Origin: Hymenobacter jejuensis
Lineage (GTDB): Bacteria; Bacteroidota; Bacteroidia; Cytophagales; Hymenobacteraceae
NCBI RefSeq assembly: GCF_006337165.1
Contig: NZ_CP040896.1
Coordinates: 5,022,001 to 5,086,000, forward strand
Length of the DNA stretch: 64,000 nt
Direction: 5' to 3'
Every line of letters begins with the position of its first letter. Within the stretch, counting starts at the first letter, position 1. The notes under the pieces are model-generated. The model searched no databases. It was not told the origin of the DNA and was given only the letters and a program-made list of their open reading frames with translations. The translations under genes were made by a program, and so were the position numbers. This document shows positions 50,516-60,168 of the stretch, piece after piece.

Positions 50516-51172
50516 TTACTTAGGTAGCGAGTTTACAAATTGCATAAGCCCGGAAATCTGGGCCACCAAGGCTTGGGTATCGTCGGCATTTTTAAAGAGT
50601 TGCGAACCCATCCCGACCACATTGACGCCGGCCCCAAACCACTCGCTTACGCTTTCGTTGGTGGGCTCCACGCCGCCGGTTACCATGAGTTTGACGTTGG
50701 GCATGGGGCCGCGCAACGCCTTGATGTAGCCGGGGCCCACCACGTTGCCAGGGAAAATCTTGACCAGCTTTGCGCCCAACTGGGTGGCGTTGTATACTTC
50801 ATTGAGGGTCATGGCGCCGGGCAGCCACGCCACGTCGTTGTGCTGACAAGCGGCGGCTACCTCGGCCGTCGTAACGGGCTGCACTACAAAATCGGCTCCG
50901 GCTTCGATAAAGCGCTCCGCATCCTGCGCCGTGTAAATGGTCCCGATGCCGAGCAGCATGTCGGGGCACTGTTCCTGCACGAAAGTCTGGAGCTGCGAGA
51001 ACACGTCGAAGGCGTTGGCGCCCCGGTTGGTGAACTCAAACACCCGCAAGCCGCCGTCGTAGCAAGCTTGCAGAATGCGCTTGGCATACGCCACGTCGGC
51101 ATGGTAAAACACCGGTACCACAGGGTACCGCAGCACCGCATCCAGCACTTCAGCAGAAGAAAATCGAGCCAT
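50516..51172 (-). CDS. eda: 2-keto-3-deoxy-6-phosphogluconate aldolase (bifunctional with 4-hydroxy-2-oxoglutarate aldolase)
   Basis: The 218-residue class I aldolase has the catalytic Glu/Arg region GIGTIYTAQDAERFIEAGAD, VQPVTTAEVAAACQHN, the Schiff-base Lys in KLVKIFPGNVVGPGYIKALR near 140 and the phosphate-binding TGGVEPTNESVSEWFGAG. It splits KDPG to pyruvate and glyceraldehyde-3-phosphate, the last step of uronate breakdown. The kdgK gene precedes it. Confidence 0.94.
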   Translation of the reverse strand: MARFSSAEVLDAVLRYPVVPVFYHADVAYAKRILQACYDGGLRVFEFTNRGANAFDVFSQLQTFVQEQCPDMLLGIGTIYTAQDAERFIEAGADFVVQPVTTAEVAAACQHNDVAWLPGAMTLNEVYNATQLGAKLVKIFPGNVVGPGYIKALRGPMPNVKLMVTGGVEPTNESVSEWFGAGVNVVGMGSQLFKNADDTQALVAQISGLMQFVNSLPK

Positions 51173-51175
51173 GTA

Positions 51176-51198
51176 TCTGTTTTATTATCAAATAGTTA
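51176..51198. repeat. Junction palindrome upstream of eda
   Basis: TATCTGTTTTATTATCAAAT plus AGT keeps the TTTATTATCAAA core, overlaps the kdgK stop codon and starts 4 bp from the eda start codon. Confidence 0.5.
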
Positions 51199-52206
51199 AC
51201 GAAGAAGCCTGCCGGAAGTATTGCCCTGCATGACGGGTTCCACTTCGGCCGCAGTCATCAGGTTGACGTCGCCGTGGACGGTATGCTTAAGTGCCGAGGC
51301 CGCCACGCCGAAGGTGAGCGCTTCCTGCTCAGTGGGGTAGGTCAGCGAACCATAAATGAAACCTCCGATGAAAGCATCGCCCCCGCCGATGCGGTCCACG
51401 ATGGGCACGATATCGTAGGCTGGAGTTTCAATATAGTCAGTTCCGTTGAACAGAACGCCTTTCAAACGATTGTGCGAAGCGCTAAGCGTTTCGCGCTCAG
51501 TAGCAATTACTTGCTTTATCTGCGGAAAGCGTTGCATGAGCTGCTCGGCCATGGAAACGAAACGGTTGGCGGCGTCCACCCGCGGCGTGATGCCGAACAG
51601 GTCTTCGGCGTCGCCTTCGGTGCAAACCACCACGTCGCAGCCGGCTACCAGCTCCGGCATTACGTCCTGCGCTTTCTTGCCGTATTGCCACAGGTTGCGG
51701 CGGTAGTTCACGTCGGCCGAAACCGTAATGCCGCGACGCCGGGCTTCCTGAATGGCCTCTTTACAAGCCTGGGCAGCCGAAGCCGAAATAGCTGGCGTGA
51801 TGCCCGTCCAGTGCAGCCAGCGCCCGTTGCTCAGAATATTGGACCAGTCAAACCACGCGGGTTGCAGCTTAGCGAACGCCGAATCGAAGCGATCGTACAC
51901 GATTTTGCTGGCCCGCATCGAAGCGCCGACTTCCAAAAAGTACAGCCCCAACCGGTCGCCACGAAACACGGTATGCTCCATGCTCACGCCGTAGCGCTGA
52001 AAAGACTGCGCGGCCGCGTAACCTAACTCGTTGTCGGGGAAGCAGGTAACGTGCGCGGCGGGCAAGCCCAACCGCGCTACGGATGCCGCTACGTTGGCGT
52101 CGCCGCCGCCGTAATTAACCTCAAGATTGTTGGTCTGAACTAACCGGTAATTCAGCGGGGGCGACAACCGCATCATTATTTCGCCGAACGTTATGACTTG
52201 CTTCAT
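51196..52206 (-). CDS. kdgK: 2-keto-3-deoxygluconate kinase (PfkB family)
   Basis: The 336-residue ribokinase-family protein begins MKQVITFGEIMMRLSPPLNY, the KdgK pattern, with VNYGGGDANVAASVARLGLP near 30-50 and the PfkB signature DRIGGGDAFIGGFIYG with catalytic Asp near 275. It phosphorylates KDG to KDPG. The ATG at 52206 is chosen by family match; it lies inside the 3' end of uxaC, giving an 86-bp same-strand overlap. Confidence 0.93.
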   Translation of the reverse strand: MKQVITFGEIMMRLSPPLNYRLVQTNNLEVNYGGGDANVAASVARLGLPAAHVTCFPDNELGYAAAQSFQRYGVSMEHTVFRGDRLGLYFLEVGASMRASKIVYDRFDSAFAKLQPAWFDWSNILSNGRWLHWTGITPAISASAAQACKEAIQEARRRGITVSADVNYRRNLWQYGKKAQDVMPELVAGCDVVVCTEGDAEDLFGITPRVDAANRFVSMAEQLMQRFPQIKQVIATERETLSASHNRLKGVLFNGTDYIETPAYDIVPIVDRIGGGDAFIGGFIYGSLTYPTEQEALTFGVAASALKHTVHGDVNLMTAAEVEPVMQGNTSGRLLR

Positions 52207-53611
52207 TCTCGAAGCCAAAGTAGCCTTTGGCATTACCGTAAGAGATATTCTGAACCACTTGGCCCAGCCATTTCATGTCGTCGGGCAGCTCGCCGTTCTC
52301 GACGTCGTTGCCGATCAGGTTGCACAAAATGCGGCGGAAATATTCGTGGCGAGGGAAAGATAGGAAACTGCGCGAATCGGTCAGCATCCCCACAAATCGG
52401 CTCAGCAAGCCCATGTTCGAGAGGGCATTCATCTGCTTCTCCATGCCGTCCTTCTGATCGAGGAACCACCAACCTGAACCGAACTGAACCTTGCCCGCTA
52501 CGGTGCCGTCGTTGAAGTTGCCTACCATTGTGGCAATCAGCTCGTTATCGGCGGGATTTAGGTTGTAAAGGATGGTTTTGGTAAGCTTATCTTGCGTGTC
52601 GAGACGGTCGAGAAAAGTCGAAAGCGCGCGCCCCTGCGAGAAATCACCGATGGAATCCCAGCCGGTATCGGGGCCAAGGTTGCGCAATGCCCGCGAATTA
52701 TTGTTGCGGAGGGCGCCCAAGTGAAACTGTTGCGTCCAGCCCTTCTCCCAGTCCATTTCGGCCAGCGCCACCAGAATCGCAGACTTAAACTTTAGGGTTT
52801 CGTCGGGAGTCGGGGCTTGGCCACTGCGGACCTTGTCGAAGATGTCGCTGATTTCGGCGTCGGTATAATCAACGGCATATATCTGCTCCAAACCGTGGTC
52901 CGAGAGGCGGCCGCCGAGCTTGGCAAAGTAATCGTGGCGTCGCTGCAAAGCCGTCAGCAGGTTGCCGTAGCTGCGGATTTCCACGCTGGCCGCAACGCTC
53001 AGCTTATCAAGGTATTGGTTGTAAGTAGCCGGGTCTTCCACGGCCATGGCCTTGTCGGGGCGGAACGTGGGCAGCACTTTGATCGGGAAACCGCTGTCCG
53101 CGATCAGGCGGTGATGCTCCAGCGAATCGGCCGGGTCGTCGGTCGTGCAGACGGTCTGCACATTCATCTTCAGCATCAGGTTGCGTACCGAATATTCCGG
53201 CGTGCGCAGCTTGGCGCTGCACTCGTCGTAGATGCGGCGGGCGCTCGTGCTGTCGAGGATTTCGTACACGTCGAAGTAGCGCTGCAACTCCAGATGCGTC
53301 CAGTGGTAGAGCGGGTTACGCACCGTGTACGGCACCGTTTCGGCCCACTTCTCAAACTTCTCCCAGTCAGATGCGTCGCCGGTGATGAAGTGCTCGTCGA
53401 TGCCGTTGGTCCGCATGGCGCGCCACTTGTAGTGGTCGCCGTAGAGCCAGATTTGAGTTAAGTTCTCGAACTGCTTGTCCTCGGCAATCTGATCGGGAGG
53501 CAGATGACAATGGTAATCGATGATGGGCATCTGCTTCGCGAACTCGTGGTAGAGCTGGCGGGCCGTTTCGGTCTGCAGCAGGAAATCCTCGTTCAAAAAG
53601 GGCTTTTTCAT
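52121..53611 (-). CDS. uxaC: Glucuronate/galacturonate isomerase
   Basis: The 496-residue amidohydrolase-fold isomerase has the metal motif IDYHCHLPPDQIAED near 30, DPADSLEHHRLIADS, and the terminal NLIGNDVENGELPDD plus GNAKGYFGF. It converts D-galacturonate to D-tagaturonate. The family normally ends near YFGF; here about 24 further residues run into the kdgK gene. The start at 53611 (MKKPFLNEDFLL) matches the family; the frame extends nine codons upstream into the uxaA end. Confidence 0.94.
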   Translation of the reverse strand: MKKPFLNEDFLLQTETARQLYHEFAKQMPIIDYHCHLPPDQIAEDKQFENLTQIWLYGDHYKWRAMRTNGIDEHFITGDASDWEKFEKWAETVPYTVRNPLYHWTHLELQRYFDVYEILDSTSARRIYDECSAKLRTPEYSVRNLMLKMNVQTVCTTDDPADSLEHHRLIADSGFPIKVLPTFRPDKAMAVEDPATYNQYLDKLSVAASVEIRSYGNLLTALQRRHDYFAKLGGRLSDHGLEQIYAVDYTDAEISDIFDKVRSGQAPTPDETLKFKSAILVALAEMDWEKGWTQQFHLGALRNNNSRALRNLGPDTGWDSIGDFSQGRALSTFLDRLDTQDKLTKTILYNLNPADNELIATMVGNFNDGTVAGKVQFGSGWWFLDQKDGMEKQMNALSNMGLLSRFVGMLTDSRSFLSFPRHEYFRRILCNLIGNDVENGELPDDMKWLGQVVQNISYGNAKGYFGFENEASHNVRRNNDAVVAPAELPVSSDQQS

Positions 53612-53612
53612 A

Positions 53613-53633
53613 TCTATTTGATAATCAAAGTGA
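53613..53633. repeat. Junction palindrome between uxaA and uxaC
   Basis: The core TTTGATAATCAAA (53617-53629) is a perfect inverted repeat. It includes the uxaA stop codon (53625-53627) and abuts the uxaC start codon at 53611. Confidence 0.7.
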
Positions 53634-55277
53634 TACACCCCGCTTCCAGGGAATAAAGTCTGCTTGACCGTGTCGCACGGCGCTTACCTCCTCGCCACTG
53701 GCAACGCGCACCACGTAATCGAGAATGCGTTCGGCGGCTTGCTCGATGGTTTCTTCGCCGTCGATGACCGTGCCGGTGTTGATGTCGATGATGTCGGGCA
53801 TGCGCTGGGCGAGCGCCGTGTTGCTCGAAATTTTCACCACGGGCGCAATGGGGTTGCCAGTTGGCGTGCCCAAGCCCGTCGTAAATAGCACCACATTCGC
53901 CCCCGACCCTACTTCGGCCGTTGTCGACTCCACGTCGTTGCCGGGCGTGCAGAGCAGATTTAAGCCGGGTTTGGTCACCAGCTCGGGGTAATCCAGCACC
54001 GCCACTACGGGCGAGCTGCCACCCTTGCGGGCTGCCCCCGCCGATTTCATGGCGTCGGTGATCAGGCCGTCGCGGATGTTGCCGGGCGAAGGGTTCATGT
54101 CGAAGCCCGAGCCAACGGCAATGGCGGTGTCGCCGTACGCTTTCATGAGGCTGCTGAAACGCTCGGCTGTTGCTTGGTCCACGCTGCGGTCGACGAGTTC
54201 CTGCTCTACGCCACACAGCTCCGGAAATTCAGCCAGAATAACCGAACCGCCCAGTGCCACGAGCATGTCGGAAACGTGCCCTACAGCGGGGTTGGCCGAA
54301 ATGCCCGAGAAACCATCGGACCCACCGCACTCCAAGCCAATCGTCAGTTTGCTGAGCGGCGCGGGCTGGCGCTGGTTGGCATTGGCCTGCATCAAGCCCA
54401 CAAACGTCTGGCGAAGCGCGGTGCTCACAAGCGTTTCTTCGGTGCCCATTTTCTGCTGCTCCAAAATGAACAGCGGCTTGTCGAAGTTGGGGCTGCGCTT
54501 CTGAATTTCTGCTTGCAGCATGCTTACCTGGGCGTTCTGGCAACCCAGGCTGAGCACGGTTGCACCGGCTACATTGGGGTGCGTGATGTAACCCGCCAAC
54601 AAGCCGCAAAGCGTCTGGGCATCCTGCCGAATGCCGCCGCAGCCGCCTTCGTGCGATAGGAACTGAATGCCGTCGACGTTCGGGAAAAGCTTCGGCTTGT
54701 TATAGCGGGTATCGGTGCCACCAAAGTCGCTTTGCAGAATTTCCTCTACCGACTTACCGGCTTGCATCAGCGATATAAGCTCTTGTGTCTGAGGCTGATA
54801 GCTTTTGCGGCGAGCATAGCCGAGGTCATTAACCAGCGCTTCTTCCAGCACCTGAATGTTGCGGTTTTCGCAGAACACCAGCGGAATCACGAGCCAGTAA
54901 TTGGCCGTGCCCACGCGCCCGTCGGAGCGGTGGTAGCCCATGAAAGTGCGCTCCTGCCACTTGTCCACCGTAGGTGGGGTCCAAGCGGCGCGGCGCTCCT
55001 GGTGCTCGTCGTATGTGTTGGTAGCGTGCTGAATATTGGCCGTGGTCAGCAGGCCGCCCAGCTTGATGGCGTGCCGCGCTTTGCCTACCAGCACGCCGTA
55101 CATGGTCACGGAGTCGCCGGGTTCGAGGGCTTGCAGCGCCAGTTTGTGCTTCGCCGGAATCTTCTCCGTGGTCGTCACAGTCGTACCGTCCCACGTTACG
55201 GGGGTCCCGATGGGCAAGTCCGTCAGGGCCACCAGCACGTTGTCGGCAGGATGGATTTTGGCTACTAAATGTTTCAT
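53625..55277 (-). CDS. uxaA: Altronate dehydratase
   Basis: The 550-residue protein has the small N-terminal SAF domain (about 1-95: KIHPADNVLVALTDLPIGT and the late HKLALQALEPGD) and the UxaA main domain (GYHRSDGRVGTANYWLVIPL, THPNVAGATVLSLGCQN, GLECGGSDGFSGISANPAVG). It dehydrates D-altronate to KDG. Its start codon overlaps the uxaB stop codon as TAATG, so translation is coupled. Confidence 0.95.
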   Translation of the reverse strand: MKHLVAKIHPADNVLVALTDLPIGTPVTWDGTTVTTTEKIPAKHKLALQALEPGDSVTMYGVLVGKARHAIKLGGLLTTANIQHATNTYDEHQERRAAWTPPTVDKWQERTFMGYHRSDGRVGTANYWLVIPLVFCENRNIQVLEEALVNDLGYARRKSYQPQTQELISLMQAGKSVEEILQSDFGGTDTRYNKPKLFPNVDGIQFLSHEGGCGGIRQDAQTLCGLLAGYITHPNVAGATVLSLGCQNAQVSMLQAEIQKRSPNFDKPLFILEQQKMGTEETLVSTALRQTFVGLMQANANQRQPAPLSKLTIGLECGGSDGFSGISANPAVGHVSDMLVALGGSVILAEFPELCGVEQELVDRSVDQATAERFSSLMKAYGDTAIAVGSGFDMNPSPGNIRDGLITDAMKSAGAARKGGSSPVVAVLDYPELVTKPGLNLLCTPGNDVESTTAEVGSGANVVLFTTGLGTPTGNPIAPVVKISSNTALAQRMPDIIDINTGTVIDGEETIEQAAERILDYVVRVASGEEVSAVRHGQADFIPWKRGVSL

Positions 55278-56766
55278 TATTTTACAAGAACCTTTTTGTT
55301 GAGATGGGCTGCCACGGTAGCGTGCACGCCTTTCTGCTGCATTTCGAGCAGATTGTCGCTTACGCGCTTCGCAAATCCCGGCAATTGGCTTAAGTCATGT
55401 CCCCAAAGTGCTTGGTTTTGCAGCGTCGTGTTTACCACTTCTTCCGCTCCCAAGCGTGACCATAGATCGGCAAAATAACCGGCCTTTTCGTCCTGTATTG
55501 GGTAGGTTTCGCCATTTAATTCGCCGTACCACGTCTGCTCGCGCTGCTGCGTGCCTTTCATGAACAACAAATACGCCGCAAAGCCCAGCGCCACATAATG
55601 CGGTACCGTGTTGAAACGCTTGTAGTAGTGCAGCAAAGTAGGCACGTTGCGCATCTGCATTTTGGTCGTGTACTGCATCGTGATTGCCAGCCAACGGTGC
55701 TCCATGTACGGGTTGCGGAAGCGGTCCATTACCTGCAAACCAAAGCGCTGGGCCACTTTTTCGTCAACCGGATACGGAATACCGGGCAGTAAATCCGATA
55801 ACATCAGGTTGCTGATGAACGTGCCGACACAATCGTCTTCCATGCCTTGACGCACGGTTTCGAAGCCGCTCAGCACAGCCAGGCCGCAGCTTAGCGTGTG
55901 CGTGCCGTTGAGGAGGCGCAGTTTTAATTCGCGGAACAAGTTGATGTCGGGCTTGATGGAAATGCCCTTGTCCACTTCGTGAAACGAAAGCACCTCCCGC
56001 ACCCGGTCGTCGCCCTCGATGGCCCACAGCAAGAAGGCTTCCGAAATGGTCAGCAACTCGTCTTCGTAGCCAAGTTGCTCAGCCATAGCCAATTGGGTAG
56101 CCGAGTCGGGCCGGCCCGGCACGATACGGTCGACGAGGGAATTGCAGCATGTATTGGCCGTTTCCAGCCAGTCCAGAAACTCGCTTTCCAGCCCGTTGCG
56201 GTGGGCCAGCTCCAGCAGAATCGCTTCCAGCTTGCTGCCGTTTTCGGGAATGAGCTCGGTGGGCACGATCACCAGACCTTTCGACTTATCGCCGTCAAAC
56301 GCCTTGAAACGCGCGTACAGAAACGCCAGCAGCTTGCCAGGGAACGATTGCGGGGGCGATTGCCGAATGTCGTCGGGTACGAGTTGAATGCCGACTTCAG
56401 TGGTGTTGGAAATCACCACCTGCAACTCGGGGTTAGCGGCGCAACGCAGGATCTCTTCCCATTGGCTTTTGGCCGACAGCACGCGGCTGATGGCCGAGCA
56501 CACCACGTTTTCTTCCACCATGTGGCCGTCTTCTACCCGCGAATGCACAAGGTATACAGCCCGTCTTGGCGGTTAAACGCGTCAATATCACCACCATCCG
56601 TCGATTTCACGACCACAATGCGGCCGTTGAAGATGCCTTGGCGATTGGCTTTATCGATGAGGTAATCGGGCAGGCCGCGCAAGAGCACGCCGGTGCCAAA
56701 CTGGATGACTTTTTCGGGCAACTCAAACAAGGCCGCCTCAGGCATCGCAACGGAGGAACTCTGCAT
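55277..56766 (-). pseudogene. uxaB: Tagaturonate reductase (altronate oxidoreductase) with one inferred frameshift
   Basis: The N-terminal part (56533-56766) reads PEKVIQFGTGVLLRGLPDYL and stops after DGLYTLCIRG. The remaining 420 residues continue at once in another frame (VEDGHMVEENVVCSAISRVL, then NTTEVGIQLVPDD). Adding one base to the C-run at 56536-56538 (a G on the coding strand) restores a 496-residue UxaB-like mannitol-dehydrogenase-family protein. It reduces D-tagaturonate to D-altronate with NADH. No other damage is visible, so a sequencing or consensus error is more likely than loss of function. Confidence 0.88.
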
Positions 56767-56788
56767 TCCGAGCGCGACTTCTTTGATA

Positions 56789-56812
56789 AAGTATTCATAA
56801 TCAAGTACTTAT
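56789..56812. repeat. Junction palindrome between pectinase and uxaB genes
   Basis: AAGTATTC and AAGTACTTAT flank ATAATC. It overlaps the stop codon of the pectinesterase-pectate lyase gene (56809-56811) and lies 22 bp before the uxaB start. Confidence 0.65.
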
Positions 56813-58895
56813 AATTTGCTTTCTCCGTTTTCCCATTTTTGCTTCCACTTCGGAAAGTCGCGGTTCAGCAGCTTAGCCGGCCACGTGCCCGCGTAGACGT
56901 AGCCCGCACGCCGCTCGTTTTCGATCTCGGCCAGGCTGTATTTCACTTCTGAGTTGCGGCCGACGTAAATGGGTTTGTTGGTTTTCAGGTCGTAGAAACG
57001 CGCCCACAACGCCGCGCCGGTCTCCGGCACAATGATGCGGTCGCGGCCCGTGGGCTGACTCAGGTCCTTTATTTCTTTCAGCGCAAAACCCGTCATCTTG
57101 ACTTCGTTCAGCCAAGCCACCGCGCTCTCAATCGACTTTTTGACGGCGGACGAAGGGTTTTCGACATCCATCAGAAACTGCACAATGCCTACGGTTTCAT
57201 CGCCGCTCAGCGAGGCCAGTTCGAACGCGCGTGCTTTCACGGGCTGCAACGTACGGCGGTCGTGCTGGGCGCACCAGGCCGTGAGTTTGCCGTTCTGCAC
57301 GTATTGCGTCTTCAAAATGCAATCGATACCCCGCTCCACGGCCAAGCGGGCCGGGGCTACCAGGCTCTGATCGACCACCTCGAAACCTTCCTTGCGTTCG
57401 GCAACTGCCTTCAGGATGCGCAGGGCCCGAATCATGGCCTCGTCGTTGTAGGTGATCTGGGCGCGGTAGAGGCTTGAGTCTGGGTAATACTGGGGGAAGC
57501 CGCCGTTGGCGTGCTGCATTTTCAGCAGGTAGCGAATGCCTTTTTCGGCGGCGGCGAGGTAAAGCGCATTGTTCGTTTTCTTGAATGCGGCAACCAAGTA
57601 GCGGATTTCGCGGGTCGTTGCGTCGTTGTCAATGGTGGCGTCGATCCGGTTGGCATCGCGCAACGTGGCTTCTTTCAAGGCGGCACTCATTGGGTGCTCG
57701 TAATTGACCTTGATTTCGTTTACGGCTTTCGGCCAGCCCCCTACGCTCCGCTGATAAACCAGCATTTTCTCCGCAATGCTATCCGTCGTAACCGACAGTG
57801 GCAGTGTAGAATAGGTTTTGGCGGGGTTGGAAGGCGCCAAAGCCACCGTGGCCGGACGACCATCGAGGTACCAACGGCCTCCAAACGCCCAGTCGGCGTT
57901 GATTTGCTTGACAGTGGGCGCGTTGGCAGCCGTTGCTAAGTTGTCTTTGTGCCAAGCATAATCACCACCCTTGCGGTGGCAATTGTAGTAATACACGCGC
58001 CGGCCCCATTTCGGCGTGCCCGGACCCGATTTGGCGTGATAAATATCCGCGTCGGCCATGTTGTTGGCGAAGCGGCAGCCGATGAGGTAAAACTGCGATT
58101 CGCGGTGATAACGACCAAGTTTGAAGCCGTTATCGCCTTCGAAAGTGCAGTTTTTCAGAACGGTTTTGGAGTCTTCGTTATTGGAGCCATCGTGCCAGAT
58201 GGCGGCCTCCTTGCTGTGGCAAATGAAGCGGCAATTTTCAGCGTAAGCCCACCCGCGCGGGCAGTAAAAATCGACGCCGCCTTCCATGGTGCAGTCCTTG
58301 AAATAATAGAGGCCTGCGTCCACGTCCCAGGGGCTGACGGTATCGCCCCCCAGGCCCGAAACGTGCAGTGGCGCACAATCAGGCGGGTAGTGCCGGGTAG
58401 GGTACGCAAGGCCATCTGGTGGCCCGTCTTGCTGATGGTTCTCTTGTGGCTGGGGTCGGTGGCGCAGTCGATGGTTACATCGCCCGGCGCGTCGAAGCCG
58501 TAGCTGTTGACGACCGTGAGGTTTTCCAGCATAATGTCGGGGCTGTTGCGCATGTTCAGCGTGCCTACGCCCCAGTCGTCGGCGCCGGCTACGGGGTCGC
58601 AGCGCCACGCGTCGCGGGCTTGCGCAAAGGTGATGATCACGCCCTTTTCGCTGGCGCCTTGCAGCGTAATATGACTTTTGCCGTCGATGAACAGCTTTTC
58701 CTTATAAGTACCTTTCTTGATGGCAATTACCCGCTGCTCAGTAGCCGTATTGGGCAAGCTGTTGATGGCTTCCTGAATGGTTCGGAAGTTGCCGGAGCCG
58801 TCGGGAGCCACCACGAGGCGCACGCCGGTTGCGAAACCGGTATGGCCCACCAAGGTCAGCAACAGCAGGACAACTATTTTACCAAACCATTTCAT
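56809..58895 (-). pseudogene. Pectinesterase (CE8) fused to PL10 pectate lyase, one inferred frameshift
   Basis: A signal peptide (MKWFGKIVVLLLLTLVGHTG) is followed by a CE8 pectin methylesterase (about 25-320: VVAPDGSGNFRTIQEAINSL, MEGGVDFYCPRGWAYAENCR with the catalytic Asp). A PL10 pectate lyase (about 370-695: YQRSVGGWPKAVNEIKVNYE, DNDATTREIRYLVAAFKK, QHANGGFPQYYPD) completes it. The frame changes at a six-base C-run (58346-58351). One extra base gives a continuous protein of about 695 residues. The enzyme would demethylate pectin and then cut the polygalacturonate in one secreted chain. Start 58895 is preferred; an in-frame ATG five codons upstream exists. Confidence 0.85.
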
Positions 58896-58896
58896 G

Positions 58897-58923
58897 TAAC
58901 TATCTATCAATCAAACAGTTATA
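58897..58923. repeat. Junction palindrome upstream of the pectinase gene
   Basis: TAACTATCTATCAATC with outer AACAGTTA gives arms TAACT / AGTTA and a degenerate core. It lies directly before the pectinase start codon and 2 bp from the kdgF stop. Confidence 0.45.
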
Positions 58924-58925
58924 AG

Positions 58926-59277
58926 CTACACAAAATCTTCGCGCATCGGCGTAAATGTATCCAGCAATTCGCCGGCCTCCAGGCACACGACGCCGTGCCA
59001 CACATTGGACGGGGCATAAAAAGAATCGCCGGCCCGCAGCGTGCGCTTGTTAACTTTCTTTCATCGGCAATCGTGACCTCAAACACGCCGCTTTCAACGT
59101 AGCTCATCTGCGTGTGCACATGGCGATGAATGGCTCCTACCCGCCCTGCTCGAAGGCCACGCGCACCAGCATCATGTCGGCGTCGTAGGTCAGAATTTTG
59201 CGGCGCACGCCCTCGCCTACGGTTTCCCACGTAAGCTCTCGGTCTTCTACAAACAGGTTCGGAACCAGCGTTTTCAT
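58926..59277 (-). pseudogene. kdgF: KdgF-like cupin (pectin degradation), two inferred frameshifts
   Basis: The product starts MKTLVPNLFVEDRELTWETV, continues in a second frame as AIHRHVHTQMSYVESGVFEV (cupin metal-binding His set) and in a third as LRAGDSFYAPSNVWHGVVCL, ending DTFTPMREDFV. One base lost at the C-run 59140-59142 and one at the T-run 59055-59057 explain both shifts. The corrected protein has about 117 residues, the KdgF size. KdgF opens the unsaturated uronate released by pectate lyases to the linear ketouronate. It lies between kduI and the pectinase gene. Confidence 0.82.
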
Positions 59278-59321
59278 GCGAGCGAAATCAAAAGGAGAAA
59301 AGGAAACAGGTAGCGGTTGGG

Positions 59322-60142
59322 TTATTGAAGTGAGTCGAGCGGCACGGGGTCCATGTCGGTGTACTCGAGGTTTTCGCCGGCCATGCCCCAGATGAAGGTG
59401 TAAGCCGCCGTGCCGCACCCGTATGAATTGACCACGGCGGCGAGAGGATGGCCTGCTCGTTGCTCACCCACAACGGACGCGTTTGCTGAGGCTCGCCCAT
59501 CAGGTGCAGCACGCGCTGACCAGCGGGCAGGTTGAAGTAGAGATAAGCCTCCATGCGCCGGTCGTGCACGTGCGCCGGCATCGTATTCCAAACGCTGCCG
59601 GGCTTGAGCTGGGTCAGGCCCATCACGAGCTGGCAGCTAGGAATGCCTTCGTTGTAGATGTACTTGTAGATGGTGCGCTGATTGGCCGTTTCCTGGCTGC
59701 CCAATTCCACAGGCGTGGCTTCGGCTTGGGTGCGCACGGTGGTCGGATATTCTTTGTGCGCCGGCGCCGATAGCAGGTAATACCGGGCGCCTTCGCCGCT
59801 AAAGCTCACCTCGCGGCTGCCCTTGCCCACATACAGGCAATCTTGCTCGCCTAAGTTGTAAACCGTGCCGTCTACGGTTACTTGGCCCGCCGTGCCGATG
59901 TTGAGGATACCCAGCTCGCGTCGCTCCAGAAAGTAGTTAGCCTTCAGCGTATCGGGGCAAGGCAGCGTCAACGCTTCGGTGCCCTGGGGCACGGCGCCGC
60001 CCACGAGCATGCGGTCGTAATGGGTGTACGCCAACTCCACGGAGCCTGGCACAAACAAGGTTTCGATCAGAAAATGTGCCCGCAATTCAGCGGTGTTCAT
60101 TTGGGCAGTTTCCCGCGGACTAACGGCGATGTATTGCTTCAT
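59322..60142 (-). pseudogene. kduI: 5-dehydro-4-deoxy-D-glucuronate isomerase, one inferred frameshift
   Basis: KduI motifs are clear: AYTHYDRMLVGGAVPQG near 38, RRELGILNIGTAGQVTVDG, QLKPGSVWNTMPAHVHDRRM near 185 and SPPWSIHTG. The last part CGTAAYTFIWGMAGENLEY is in the next frame. One base missing in the C-run 59418-59420 restores a 273-residue enzyme. It isomerises 5-keto-4-deoxyuronate to 2,5-diketo-3-deoxygluconate, the substrate of KduD encoded just upstream. Confidence 0.9.
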
Positions 60143-60148
60143 ATACTA

Positions 60149-60168
60149 CTCTTAATCAAGAAGTTAAG
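60149..60168. repeat. Junction palindrome between kduD and kduI, degenerate
   Basis: ACTCTTAATCAAGAAGTTAA keeps the CTTGATTAAG-like core on the minus strand. It fills the short gap between the kduD stop and the kduI start. Confidence 0.35.
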
